From Kaistella antarctica (lineage in GTDB: Bacteria; Bacteroidota; Bacteroidia; Flavobacteriales; Weeksellaceae), in contig NZ_FOIX01000001.1 in NCBI RefSeq assembly GCF_900109615.1, forward strand, positions 434,001-498,000: 64,000 nt of DNA, given 5' to 3'. The notes beneath the pieces were generated by a model that was given only the letters and a program-made list of their open reading frames with translations, was not told the DNA's origin and made no database searches. A program made the position numbers and the translations under genes. This document shows, piece after piece, positions 17,741 to 26,340 of the stretch (its first letter is position 1; every line of letters begins with the position of its first letter).

Positions 17741-20416
17741 ATGAAGAAAAAACGTTTTCGCATCTTTTCGATTATTCTTGGGATTCTGCTGTTGCTTTTT
17801 CTCATTGTTAATTTTGGCCTCAATTTTTGGTTGAAAAGTAACTTGCCGCGATATATCAAAAATAATTCTGAATATATAATTACCTACAAAACTTTAGATA
17901 TTGATGCTGGAACGGGAAATATTCTATCGACTGGCATCACCATAAATAGTCAAAATCCCGATCGCAATGATAAATTAGGGTTGCAGGGAACAATTGATTC
18001 GCTCTCAATTTCCAGATTGGGAATTTATGATCTAATTTTCAAAAAGAATTTCACGACAGATAAATTAACGCTGAAAAGTCCGAACCTGAATATCATTCTC
18101 GCCAAACCATCCGAGGATAAAACGGGTGAAAAGAAAAAACTACCGAATTTTGAAAACATCACCATTACCAATGGAAATATTCAAATTTTCAAGAGTACAA
18201 ATGAGAAAATCTTGGCGGTAAAAGAATTGGATTTTATGGTTCAGGATCTTCGGATCACCGAAAAATCGGAAGAGAATAATTTACCAGTTGCTTTTGAGAA
18301 ATACCATCTGAAAGGAAAAGAATTTTTTTACCAGCCAGATAATATATATTCCTTTGCTGCCGCCTCAATTGCCACAGAAGACGGACAAATGAAAGTGAAG
18401 GATTTTGCTATGATTCCACTTTTATCTTATCAAAATTTCCTAAAGTACTATCCGAAAAAACGAAATCTCTTTGAGGTAAAAGCGACAGAAATGAGTTTTA
18501 AAGATATTCTTATTAAAAAAAATAAGCTATCGCTCACCAACGTAAAATTCGACAGTCCAGAAATTAAGATGTTTACGACGGATGTGAAATCAGAGCAGAA
18601 AAAAAAGAGTTTCACTTACGATGTTAATCTGGAAAATGTACTGCTTAATAATGCGAAGATCAATATTTTAAAATCCAATGGAACCACTTTGTTTGGCGCA
18701 GATAATCTGACGATGAATATCACTCGACTGGTGATGAATGATGAAACAGCGAAGGGAAATATTCCTTTTCAGTACGAGAATTTCGATATTAAAGGAAAGA
18801 ATATTAACTATGGATCGGCAACTCAAAATGTAAAAGTCGCCAGTTTAAAAATCAATCCAAAATCCGCGGATTTGCTGAATGTTTCGGTAAAACCAACTTC
18901 ATTTCATCCTGATAAAACGAGTTTAGATTTAATGGCGCAGCGTCTTCAACTCAAAATCAACACTTGGGAGTTTCTTGAAAACAAATTGAAATTAGATGTT
19001 GAAACTGTTCTAGTGAATCAATTGAATGGAAAAATTAAAACGGCAAATAACCCAAAGAAAAAGAAACCAACTTTTGAGGGAATTCAGTTTCCATTAAAAA
19101 TAAAAAATGTAATCGTTAAGAATTCCAACCTAGAGATTGATAGTAAAAATCAGCCTTTAGTTTTTAAAGATTTGAATGCGAATATTCAGCAAATCGAAAT
19201 GAATGAACAAACAATTAAAGATGGAATTCCATTCAAAACCGGTAATTACAGTTTAACCACCAGAAATTTTATTTATAAAACTAAATTTTACAATCTCTCC
19301 GCGTCACTTTTAAAATTGAATAAAAACACGATTCAGATTTCTAATTTTACGATGAAGCCAACCGTTTCTAGGGCACAATATATAAAGATGATTCCAACGG
19401 AGAAAGACTTGTATGATCTGAAAATTAATCAGGTAAATGCCAATGGGAAATGGGATTTAGCGTCAGCGACCAAATTTTTAGATGTTGAAAATATTACAGT
19501 AAGTAATATGGACGCTAATATTTTTCGAAGTAAAATCCCGAACGATGATTTGACGACCAAACCGATGTATTCGCAATTATTAAGATCCATTAAATTTCCT
19601 GTTTTTGTTAAGAATTTAGAGGTGAAAAATTCACTTTTAGTTTATGAAGAAGATACTAAAAAAAGTGAAGGTCCCGGAAAACTCACTTTCAACAATTTTA
19701 ATATGAATGTGAAAAACCTTAATTCTGGGAAGATGAAGGGGAAGCCAACGTTGGTGCCGATTGCTATTACTTGCAAATTTATGAATGCTTCACCGATGAA
19801 CGTAAAATGGAGCTTTGACACGGCGAATAGGAATGAGGCGTTTGCGATTTCTGGAAATATTTCCGATTTGCCAGCATCCAGAATTAATCCTTTTATCGAA
19901 CCATACTTAAAAATTCAGGCGACTGGCTTAATCTCTGATTTGATTTTCAATTTTAAAGGAACACAGCACGGAATAAATGGAACCTTAAAAATGGTTCATC
20001 AGAATTTGAAAATCGCTATTTTAAAACAGACGGGTGAAAAAGATAAGATCCTTTCTGCTGTGGCCAACATCTTTGTAAAAACCGATTCAGGTATTTATCC
20101 GGAATCCGTGGTTGTTGAAAACGTGGAACGTGATAAGACCAAATCATTCTTTAATATGTTCTGGCGAGGAATAGAACAAGGATTGAAGAAAACTTTGATT
20201 GGGAAAAACGCTCCGAAAACCGAGCAGTCTATAAAAAATACGGTTGGAAATACGAAATCTGCTTTGGAGCAAAACAAAATAGAATTGCAGGAAACCAAAA
20301 CAGAAGTCAAGGAAAAAGTTGAAACGGTAAAAGAAAAGATTCAGGAAAAGAAAGAAGTTGTAAAAGAAAAAGGGTTTTTCAAAAATCTATTTAAGAAAAA
20401 ATCCGATTCGCAGTAA
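17741..20416 (+). CDS. Large AsmA/DUF748-like envelope protein with internal repeats
   Basis: 891-aa protein with one N-terminal membrane anchor (about residues 8-30) and a long periplasmic part made mostly of beta-strand-like segments, as in AsmA/TamB/DUF748 proteins, which are thought to form bridge-like grooves for lipid transport. Three related segments can be aligned by eye at about 138-215, 298-370 and 454-530. Each has a strand of the N-x-x-I type, a conserved MN(D/E)-x-T motif in copies 2 and 3, IPF, then a K-(G/N)-(K/F) strand and an AS motif. The end (about 830-891) is Lys/Glu-rich and probably a helical coiled coil. Exact function unknown. Confidence 0.75.
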   Translation: MKKKRFRIFSIILGILLLLFLIVNFGLNFWLKSNLPRYIKNNSEYIITYKTLDIDAGTGNILSTGITINSQNPDRNDKLGLQGTIDSLSISRLGIYDLIFKKNFTTDKLTLKSPNLNIILAKPSEDKTGEKKKLPNFENITITNGNIQIFKSTNEKILAVKELDFMVQDLRITEKSEENNLPVAFEKYHLKGKEFFYQPDNIYSFAAASIATEDGQMKVKDFAMIPLLSYQNFLKYYPKKRNLFEVKATEMSFKDILIKKNKLSLTNVKFDSPEIKMFTTDVKSEQKKKSFTYDVNLENVLLNNAKINILKSNGTTLFGADNLTMNITRLVMNDETAKGNIPFQYENFDIKGKNINYGSATQNVKVASLKINPKSADLLNVSVKPTSFHPDKTSLDLMAQRLQLKINTWEFLENKLKLDVETVLVNQLNGKIKTANNPKKKKPTFEGIQFPLKIKNVIVKNSNLEIDSKNQPLVFKDLNANIQQIEMNEQTIKDGIPFKTGNYSLTTRNFIYKTKFYNLSASLLKLNKNTIQISNFTMKPTVSRAQYIKMIPTEKDLYDLKINQVNANGKWDLASATKFLDVENITVSNMDANIFRSKIPNDDLTTKPMYSQLLRSIKFPVFVKNLEVKNSLLVYEEDTKKSEGPGKLTFNNFNMNVKNLNSGKMKGKPTLVPIAITCKFMNASPMNVKWSFDTANRNEAFAISGNISDLPASRINPFIEPYLKIQATGLISDLIFNFKGTQHGINGTLKMVHQNLKIAILKQTGEKDKILSAVANIFVKTDSGIYPESVVVENVERDKTKSFFNMFWRGIEQGLKKTLIGKNAPKTEQSIKNTVGNTKSALEQNKIELQETKTEVKEKVETVKEKIQEKKEVVKEKGFFKNLFKKKSDSQ

Positions 20417-20431
20417 GCGAGTCGGATTTTG
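20400..20431. terminator. Bidirectional terminator between convergent genes
   Basis: Stem AATCCGATTCGC / GCGAGTCGGATT with one mismatch and a 5-nt loop, A-rich on the left and T-rich on the right. It includes the stop codon of the AsmA-like gene and ends just before the stop of the convergent gene at 20434. Confidence 0.85.
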
Positions 20432-20433
20432 AT

Positions 20434-20775
20434 TTAATCTATATTGTATTCGTCGTTCTCTTCTATCGGAATTTCACGCAGGAAATTGTCAAACTCTTTG
20501 CCAGTGTGATTACTTTCTGCACCGTATGAGTCCAGTATGGTTGAGAGTTCACCCTCTTTATCTTGCAATAAATAAAGGACCGCATTATCGTCTGGATTAC
20601 TGTCTCCTTCAAATCGATAAGATTTTACAATCTTAAGATCATCTGCTTGATAAACTTTCTCATCTTTCCCCAAAACCATTTGCTTCTGTTCGTTCATGCA
20701 TATCTCCTTGGTAATTCCTCTTTTGATTAAAGTATTTAAAACTTCAGAAAGAGTCTTTAAATTGTGATTGGCCAT
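20434..20775 (-). CDS. Conserved 113-aa protein of unknown function
   Basis: Small acidic protein starting MANHNLKTLSEVLNTLIKRG. The pattern (a helical TLSEVLNxLxxRG start, then YRFEGDSNPDDNAVLYLLQ) belongs to a Bacteroidota family often labelled phosphoribosylpyrophosphate synthetase in automatic annotation. It has no PRPP-binding loop and is about one third the size of that enzyme, so I do not use the name. The C-terminus is acidic. No signal peptide or membrane segment. Function unknown. Confidence 0.75.
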   Translation of the reverse strand: MANHNLKTLSEVLNTLIKRGITKEICMNEQKQMVLGKDEKVYQADDLKIVKSYRFEGDSNPDDNAVLYLLQDKEGELSTILDSYGAESNHTGKEFDNFLREIPIEENDEYNID

Positions 20776-20835
20776 AATGTAGTATTTGTCTGAGCAAGCA
20801 ACAAATTAAGTACCACGAAAAAAATCTGGGCGAAC

Positions 20836-20883
20836 AATTCTGATAAATAAGGAGATTTCGCAAGCTCAGAATTAAGTAATATC
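20836..20883. repeat. Inverted repeat in the tRNA/113-aa gene spacer
   Basis: Perfect 8-bp arms AATTCTGA (20836-20843) and TCAGAATT (20876-20883) separated by 32 nt. It lies in the leader of the 113-aa gene, downstream of the tRNA terminator. Role unknown. Confidence 0.4.
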
Positions 20884-20906
20884 CGACGATAACTCGGAAG
20901 TTACAA

Positions 20907-20942
20907 ACAAAAAAAACGCTGCTAATCAATGATTAACAGCGT
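20907..20942 (-). terminator. Terminator of the tRNA operon
   Basis: Arms ACGCTGCTAATC and GATTAACAGCGT (one mismatch) with a 3-nt loop; on the minus strand it is followed by a run of eight T. It starts 7 nt after the 3' end of tRNA-Leu(UAA). Confidence 0.9.
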
Positions 20943-20948
20943 CTAAAG

Positions 20949-21032
20949 TACCTCGGACGGGACTTGAACCCGTACATCCTTACGGACACAGGATTTTAAG
21001 TCCTGCGTGTCTACCAGTTCCACCACCAAGGC
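20949..21032 (-). tRNA. tRNA-Leu (anticodon UAA)
   Basis: 84-nt class II tRNA with a long variable arm. The acceptor stem GCCTTGG pairs with CCGAGGT, the discriminator is A, the anticodon loop CTTAAAA gives UAA, and the T loop GTTCAAGTC is present. The 3' CCA is not encoded and must be added. Last gene of the three-tRNA operon. Confidence 0.96.
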
Positions 21033-21037
21033 AAAAG

Positions 21038-21113
<76 letters not shown>

Positions 21114-21144
21114 AATTTCTTGAAAAAATCCTCAGAAATTTTCG

Positions 21145-21226
21145 TGCGGATGGAGGGACTCGAACCCACACGCCTCACAGCACCAGATCCTAAGTCTGGC
21201 ATGGCTACCAATTACATCACATCCGC
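21145..21226 (-). tRNA. tRNA-Leu (anticodon UAG)
   Basis: 82-nt class II tRNA. The acceptor stem GCGGATG pairs with CATCCGC, the discriminator is A, the anticodon stem is CCAGA/TCTGG with loop CTTAGGA giving UAG, followed by a long variable arm and a GGTTCGAGTCC T arm. CCA is not encoded. First gene of the operon. Confidence 0.96.
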
Positions 21227-21258
21227 TAATGAACTTCTGTTCTCTTTTTTTGTGAGTG

Positions 21259-21290
21259 CAAATATAAAAGATTTTTTCTAACTAAAGCAA
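21259..21290 (-). promoter_or_regulatory. Promoter of the tRNA operon
   Basis: On the minus strand: TTG (21288-21290), 21-nt spacer, TATATTTG (21259-21266), an exact TAnnTTTG match. The box ends 32 nt before the first tRNA. Confidence 0.65.
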
Positions 21291-21386
21291 GCTATTTTTT
21301 AAATTTTTATTTTTTTCTAAAATTCATCCAGAACTTTCTTTTTAAATTCCTTTTTATTACTTTTACACCTTTAACGAATTTATATC

Positions 21387-21761
21387 ATGGAATTACAAGG
21401 AACAGTAAAGAAAATAACTGAAGTTCAGACATTTGCGAGCGGATTTCAGAAAAGAGAAATGGTTTTAACAACCGAAGAACAATATCCGCAACCCATAAAT
21501 ATTGAATTTCTTCAGGAAAAAGGAGATTTGCTAAATCAACTGAAAGAAGGTGATAAAGTAAAAGTTTCTATCAATATTAGAGGTAGAGAATGGACTTCGC
21601 CACAGGGAGAGGTGAAATATTTCAATTCAATTACTGGTTGGAAAGTTGAAAATATGGAATCTGCTGGTGGTTTTGAACCCACTCACGCAACACCATCTCC
21701 CACGAAACCTGCAGAAGGAAAAGGCGTTTTCGAAGAAGACGAAGACGATTTACCTTTCTAA
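21387..21761 (+). CDS. DUF3127 domain-containing protein
   Basis: 124-aa protein that starts MELQGTVKKITEVQTFASGF, contains a beta-rich domain (KREMVLTTEEQYPQPINIEF, GDKVKVSINIRGREW), and ends in a disordered acidic tail with EEDEDDLPF. This matches DUF3127. The small OB-like domain followed by an acidic DDLPF end resembles single-stranded DNA-binding protein tails, which recruit partner proteins, so a nucleic-acid role is possible but unproven. Followed by its own terminator. Confidence 0.82.
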   Translation: MELQGTVKKITEVQTFASGFQKREMVLTTEEQYPQPINIEFLQEKGDLLNQLKEGDKVKVSINIRGREWTSPQGEVKYFNSITGWKVENMESAGGFEPTHATPSPTKPAEGKGVFEEDEDDLPF

Positions 21762-21782
21762 AATAGAAATTTAAAATTGATA

Positions 21783-21812
21783 AAATCCTGCTCTTACAGC
21801 AGGATTTAATTT
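21783..21812 (+). terminator. Rho-independent terminator
   Basis: Perfect 10-bp stem AAATCCTGCT / AGCAGGATTT with a 5-nt loop and a T-rich tail, between the DUF3127 gene and aat. Confidence 0.85.
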
Positions 21813-21816
21813 TCAA

Positions 21817-22470
21817 ATGATTCTGCTCAATCCAAATGAAATCTCTTTTCCTGATCCCGCTTTGTTGGAGTCAGATTCTGGTATCATTGCCGTGGGTGGG
21901 GATTTGTCGGTCGAAAGATTGTATTTCGCTTATCAGTTAGGTCTTTTCCCCTGGTACAATCCGGCCGAAGAAATTCTATGGTGGTGCCCCGATCCTAGAT
22001 TTGTGCTTTTTCCGAAAGATTTGAAAATTTCAAAGTCGATGCGAAAGGTTTTACGGGATGAAGTTTTTACTTTTACAGAGAATAAATGCTTCCGAAAAGT
22101 TATCGAAGAATGCCAAAATACTTTTAGGAAAGACCAAGATGGAACGTGGCTGTCTGAAGAATTGGTAGTTTCAATTGTAAAGCTGCACGAAGCCGGAATT
22201 GCAAAAAGCATTGAGGTTTGGCAAAATGAAGATTTGGTTGGTGGTTTTTACGGGATACAAATCGGTAAAGTGTTTTGCGGGGAAAGTATGTTTTCAAAAG
22301 TGAGTAACGCCTCCAAAGCTGGCTTCATTCAGTTTATTCAAAGTCAAAAAGAAGGTTTAGAATTAATTGATTGTCAAATTCATTCTGAACATCTTGAAAG
22401 TTTAGGTGCAACCATGATTTCAAAAAAGGACTATTTAAAAATTCTAAAAAATAATAACGATGAATCCTGA
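21817..22470 (+). CDS. aat: Leucyl/phenylalanyl-tRNA--protein transferase Aat
   Basis: 217-aa enzyme of the N-degron pathway; it adds Leu or Phe from charged tRNA to proteins with N-terminal Arg or Lys and so marks them for ClpS/ClpAP. Hallmarks are FPDPALLESDSGIIAVGGDL near the start, LGLFPWYN and WWCPDPR (about residues 43-62), and GGFYGIQIGKVFCGESMFS. Length is normal. It begins 5 nt after a terminator and its 3' end overlaps the EamA gene by 11 nt. Confidence 0.96.
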   Translation: MILLNPNEISFPDPALLESDSGIIAVGGDLSVERLYFAYQLGLFPWYNPAEEILWWCPDPRFVLFPKDLKISKSMRKVLRDEVFTFTENKCFRKVIEECQNTFRKDQDGTWLSEELVVSIVKLHEAGIAKSIEVWQNEDLVGGFYGIQIGKVFCGESMFSKVSNASKAGFIQFIQSQKEGLELIDCQIHSEHLESLGATMISKKDYLKILKNNNDES

Positions 22471-23377
22471 AAAAGAAAAATGGGTTTTGCTAATCGTTCT
22501 TTCCATCATTTGGGGTTCGTCCTTTATCTTAATTAAGAAATCTCTGGAACATTTCAATCCTTACGAGGTTGGCGCGTTGCGCGTCCTGATTGCCGGAATT
22601 CTTCTGCTTCCCTTCGCACTTAGCAACATCAAGAAATTCCCCAAGAAAAATTTAAAGTGGTTGGTTCTCGCTGCAATAACCGGAAACTTTATTCCGATGT
22701 TTCTTTTTCCTATTGCAGAAACCAAAGTAAGTAGTAGTATTGCTGGAATCGTCAATTCGATGATGCCGATATTTGTAATTATTGTTGGATTTCTATTCTG
22801 GAAGTTTTCAACCACCAAAAGGCAGTTGGTTGGCGTTGCTATCAGTTTCTCCGGGGCGTGCATTTTAGCGCTGTCCGGTGGAGAAGGCGGAGAGTTAAAG
22901 TTGATTCCAATTGTTTTGCTTTTGATTGCAACTTTAGGTTACGCCATTTCGATGACCACTGTTAAATCTAAACTGAGCGATATTCCCGCAAAAATTTTAT
23001 CTGCTTTCGTTTTTTCTTTTGTGCTGATTGTTCCTTCGCTTATTGCTTTAGTTGTTGCTGGATTCTTTAATGACTTTAATGCTGATAAAGGTTTCTTCAT
23101 TGGTTTAGGTTTTGTGAGCTTGCTCTCCATTTTTGGAACTGGCTTAGCGATGATGTTGAATTACCGATTGCTCAATATTTCGACGCCTTTGTTCGCTTCA
23201 ACAGTAACTTTGTTGATGCCTGTTGTTGCCGTAATCTGGGGAATTTTAGATGGGGAAACCTTAACACCGATGCAATTTGTAGGTGCATTTATCATTCTCG
23301 CAGGATTAATATTTCTACGAGCAAAGACTGCAAAAATAGAAAAACCGCAAGACCCTGAAGTCGTACGGTTTAAATAA
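22460..23377 (+). CDS. EamA family (DMT) transporter
   Basis: 305-aa inner-membrane protein with about ten hydrophobic helices and two EamA repeats (about 9-135 and 150-290). The start IIWGSSFILIKKSLEHFNPYEVGALR is typical of the RhaT/YdcZ-type drug and metabolite transporter superfamily. Substrate unknown. The start codon lies 11 nt inside the end of aat, so the two are probably translationally coupled. Confidence 0.9.
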   Translation: MNPEKEKWVLLIVLSIIWGSSFILIKKSLEHFNPYEVGALRVLIAGILLLPFALSNIKKFPKKNLKWLVLAAITGNFIPMFLFPIAETKVSSSIAGIVNSMMPIFVIIVGFLFWKFSTTKRQLVGVAISFSGACILALSGGEGGELKLIPIVLLLIATLGYAISMTTVKSKLSDIPAKILSAFVFSFVLIVPSLIALVVAGFFNDFNADKGFFIGLGFVSLLSIFGTGLAMMLNYRLLNISTPLFASTVTLLMPVVAVIWGILDGETLTPMQFVGAFIILAGLIFLRAKTAKIEKPQDPEVVRFK

Positions 23378-23509
23378 ATCTAATAAAAAGTAAAAATGAA
23401 AGGCGACAAAGATATATAATTAATATTATACTATCCAAATCTTTTTTTGTAAATTTTAATTTATTTTAAAAAGTCCTTTTCTTTTTTAATATTTTGCTAA
23501 ATTTGGCTA

Positions 23510-24163
23510 ATGTTTATCAAAGATTATATTTCTAAAGACTATCCCGCGTTTAATGCCAGTGATTCTATTGAAGTGGCAAATGAAGTGGCGAAAGAATTCG
23601 GTTATTCACACGTTTTTATTAAGAAGAAAGGATTTTATCTCGGCGCCTTGAGTCAGCAATTTTTAGAGGAAAGTGCGGAAGGAACCTTAGCCACTTTAGA
23701 ACATCATTATGAGAAATTCGCTCTGTTGGATGATGGGAATATCTTAGACTCAATTAAACTTTTCCACACCTTCAACAGCAATGTTGTTCCTATCATTAAT
23801 AAATTAGAGAAATATCAAGGATATCTTTCCTGCGACGATGTTTTTTGCGAGTTTGCCAAATACCCTTTGTTCTCTGAAAATGGAGCTTTATTAATTGTTC
23901 AGATCAATAACAGAAGTTACTCTATGACCGATGTTTGCAGAATCGTAGAATCAAATAATGGTAAAATTTACGGCTGTTACATCAGTGCTTTTATTGAAGA
24001 CGATGTACAGATTACTTTAAAAATTAGCAGCGAAAATCTTAGTTCAATTGATGAAACCTTTGAGCGATACGGTTATAATGTTGTATTGAAATATTATGAT
24101 GACGAAAAAGAAGAACTGTTGAAAGACCGTTTCGGATTTTTTCAAAAATATATGGAATTTTAA
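23510..24163 (+). CDS. CBS domain-containing protein with C-terminal ACT-like part
   Basis: 217-aa cytoplasmic protein. Residues about 1-130 form a degenerate CBS pair (MFIKDYISKDYPAFN start; ILDSIKLFHTFNSNVVPI in the second CBS). Residues about 135-210 (ALLIVQINNRSYSMTDVCRIVESNNGKI) look ACT-like, as in AcuB-type proteins. CBS domains bind adenine nucleotides, so a nucleotide-sensing role is likely. Followed by a 29-codon reading frame and nadK; the linkage to NAD kinase fits adenylate sensing but is inference. Confidence 0.82.
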   Translation: MFIKDYISKDYPAFNASDSIEVANEVAKEFGYSHVFIKKKGFYLGALSQQFLEESAEGTLATLEHHYEKFALLDDGNILDSIKLFHTFNSNVVPIINKLEKYQGYLSCDDVFCEFAKYPLFSENGALLIVQINNRSYSMTDVCRIVESNNGKIYGCYISAFIEDDVQITLKISSENLSSIDETFERYGYNVVLKYYDDEKEELLKDRFGFFQKYMEF

Positions 24164-24165
24164 AG

Positions 24166-24255
24166 ATGATGAACCAGTATAATCGTTTATTGAAAAGAGA
24201 TAAAAATCCGTTGGCGTTCCATCTGACCAATAAAAAAATAAGAATAGACAGATGA
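24166..24255 (+). CDS. Possible 29-aa leader-type small protein overlapping nadK start
   Basis: Open frame ATG ATG AAC ... AGA TGA, starting 3 nt after the CBS gene stop and ending in a TGA that overlaps the nadK ATG (ATGA). The peptide is short, basic and soluble (10 Lys/Arg of 29). It fills the 88-nt gap between the two genes exactly. Either a real small protein, a coupling leader that carries ribosomes to nadK, or chance. Not recognised. Confidence 0.35.
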   Translation: MMNQYNRLLKRDKNPLAFHLTNKKIRIDR

Positions 24256-25118
24256 AAGCAGCTATTTATTCTCAAAAAAACGACTTAGATACGTTTTTGT
24301 ATCTGAGTAAATTTGTATCTGAACTTGAGAAAAGGGGAGTTCAACCTTTCCTGTATGAAGGAATGGCAACGGCAATGCAATTCTCCAAAAATTTTGAAAC
24401 CTTTGCGGGTAAAGAAGATTTAAAGGAGAACAAAGTCGATTTGTTTTTTACCTTCGGGGGCGACGGTACAATTGTAAACTCTCTACTGTTCGTTCAGGAT
24501 TTAATGATCCCAGTTGTAGGTGTAAATACTGGACGGCTTGGGTTTCTGGCGAGTTTTACCAAAGAAGAAGTTTTTTTGGAACTTGACGGGATTATTAAAG
24601 GCGAAGTGAAAATCAGCGAACGTTCGGTCATTGAAATTATTTCACCCAATAGCTCGATGTTTTTCCCTTTTGCTTTAAATGATTTGACGATTTCGCGCAA
24701 AGAAACCACCGCCATGATTACCGTGGAATCTTATATCAATGGTGAATTTCTGAATACGTTTTGGGGCGATGGAATTATTATTTCTACTCCAACTGGTTCT
24801 ACCGCTTATTCTTTAAGTTGCGGCGGACCAATCATTACGCCTAACAATAATACTTTTGTTATCACGCCAATTGCCCCACATAATTTGAATGTTCGTCCGC
24901 TCATTGTTAATGATGATGTAGAAATTCATTTAAAGGTGAAAAGCCGTGTTCCACAATATTCTTTATCCCTCGATTCCAGATTATTTCACATGGAAACCGA
25001 CGTGGAAATCGTGTTGAGAAAAGCGCATTTTAAGTTGCTTCTGGTTCATCCGCCCAACCTCAGTTTTTATGAAACAATTCGCCAAAAACTGCTTTGGGGC
25101 AATGATAAAAGAAATTAA
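24252..25118 (+). CDS. nadK: NAD kinase NadK
   Basis: 288-aa ATP-NAD kinase that makes NADP. The GGDGT signature lies in FFTFGGDGTIVNS (about 66-78), followed by NTGRLGFLASF, the NE/ND motif as LNDLTISR, and the glycine-rich STPTGSTAYSLSCGGPI. C-terminal segments DSRLFHMETDVEIVLRKA fit the family's beta-sandwich. Length is normal. Its ATG overlaps the stop of an upstream 29-codon frame, so its translation may be coupled. Confidence 0.95.
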   Translation: MKAAIYSQKNDLDTFLYLSKFVSELEKRGVQPFLYEGMATAMQFSKNFETFAGKEDLKENKVDLFFTFGGDGTIVNSLLFVQDLMIPVVGVNTGRLGFLASFTKEEVFLELDGIIKGEVKISERSVIEIISPNSSMFFPFALNDLTISRKETTAMITVESYINGEFLNTFWGDGIIISTPTGSTAYSLSCGGPIITPNNNTFVITPIAPHNLNVRPLIVNDDVEIHLKVKSRVPQYSLSLDSRLFHMETDVEIVLRKAHFKLLLVHPPNLSFYETIRQKLLWGNDKRN

Positions 25119-25188
25119 ACATTCAACTTAAAATCCTTAACTTTACTGTTCCAGATATCATTAATAATAAATCTATAAAAATATAATT

Positions 25189-26256
25189 ATGAGCAGAAAA
25201 TTTCCGGCCGGAGTTGCCACAGGACAAATGGTTACTGATATTTTTCAATATGCCAAAGAAAACAAATTCGCACTTCCCGCAGTAAATGTAATTGGATCCA
25301 GCAATACCAATGCGGTTCTCGAAACTGCTGCAAAACTTAATTCACCTGTAATCATTCAGTTTTCAAATGGTGGTGCTGCGTTCAACGCTGGAAAAGGATT
25401 GAGCAATGAAGGACAGCAAGCCGCAATTTTAGGTGGTATCGCTGGAGCAAAACATATTCACACTTTAGCAGAAGCTTACGGAGCTACCGTGATTTTACAT
25501 ACCGATCACTGTGCTAAAAAATTATTGCCTTGGATTGATGGATTGATGGATGCGAACGAAGAGTTTTTCGCGCAAACCGGAAAACCACTTTATTCATCGC
25601 ACATGCTTGATTTATCTGAGGAATCAATCGAGGAAAACATGGACATTTCTTGCAAGTATTTCGAAAGAATGGCAAAAATGGGAATGACGTTAGAAATCGA
25701 ACTCGGAATCACGGGTGGTGAGGAAGATGGCGTCGATAATTCAGGCGTTGATTCTTCTAAATTATACACACAGCCAGATGAGGTTGCTTATGCTTACGAA
25801 AGACTAAATGCAATTTCTCCAAACTTTACGATCGCCGCTGCTTTTGGTAATGTTCATGGAGTTTATAAACCTGGTAACGTAAAATTAACACCGAAAATTC
25901 TTGATAATTCTCAGAAATATGTTTCAGAAAAATTTGGTTTAGGTGAAGAGCCGATTAACTTCGTATTCCATGGTGGATCTGGTTCTTCTTTAGAAGAAAT
26001 CAGGGAAGGTATTGATTATGGTGTTATTAAAATGAACATCGATACTGACTTGCAGTTCGCTTACACCGAGGGAATCAGAGATTTCATGGTTGAAAAAGTA
26101 GAATATCTAAATACGCAAGTAGGAAATCCAGACGGTGAGGATTTACCAAATAAAAAATACTACGATCCAAGAGGTTGGGTTAGAAAAGGAGAAGAAACTT
26201 TTATTAAAAGATTAGAGCAGGCTTTTGAAGACCTGAACAATATCAATACACTTTAA
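25189..26256 (+). CDS. fbaA: Class II fructose-bisphosphate aldolase
   Basis: 355-aa zinc-dependent aldolase, class IIA (E. coli FbaA type), which splits fructose 1,6-bisphosphate to DHAP and glyceraldehyde 3-phosphate. Zinc and catalytic residues are in VILHTDHCAKK (Asp-His). A second zinc site is in FGNVHGVYKPGNVKL and the phosphate-binding and His ligand region is FVFHGGSGSS. INMNIDTDLQ-type and YLNTQVG segments are typical. Followed by an inverted repeat and accD. Confidence 0.97.
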   Translation: MSRKFPAGVATGQMVTDIFQYAKENKFALPAVNVIGSSNTNAVLETAAKLNSPVIIQFSNGGAAFNAGKGLSNEGQQAAILGGIAGAKHIHTLAEAYGATVILHTDHCAKKLLPWIDGLMDANEEFFAQTGKPLYSSHMLDLSEESIEENMDISCKYFERMAKMGMTLEIELGITGGEEDGVDNSGVDSSKLYTQPDEVAYAYERLNAISPNFTIAAAFGNVHGVYKPGNVKLTPKILDNSQKYVSEKFGLGEEPINFVFHGGSGSSLEEIREGIDYGVIKMNIDTDLQFAYTEGIRDFMVEKVEYLNTQVGNPDGEDLPNKKYYDPRGWVRKGEETFIKRLEQAFEDLNNINTL

Positions 26257-26271
26257 TATAAATGATAATTA

Positions 26272-26307
26272 ATCAAAGATAAATGATATTATACATTTAT
26301 CTTTGAT
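26272..26307. repeat. 14-bp inverted repeat between fbaA and accD
   Basis: Perfect arms ATCAAAGATAAATG (26272-26285) and CATTTATCTTTGAT (26294-26307) around an 8-nt AT loop. There is no clean T run, but it could end fbaA transcription. Flanking words (AATGATAATTA left; reverse complement of AATAATCATT right) extend the symmetry imperfectly, so the whole spacer is one large palindrome-like unit. Confidence 0.7.
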
Positions 26308-26340
26308 CCTTTATCAATAATCATTCATCAATTATATCTT

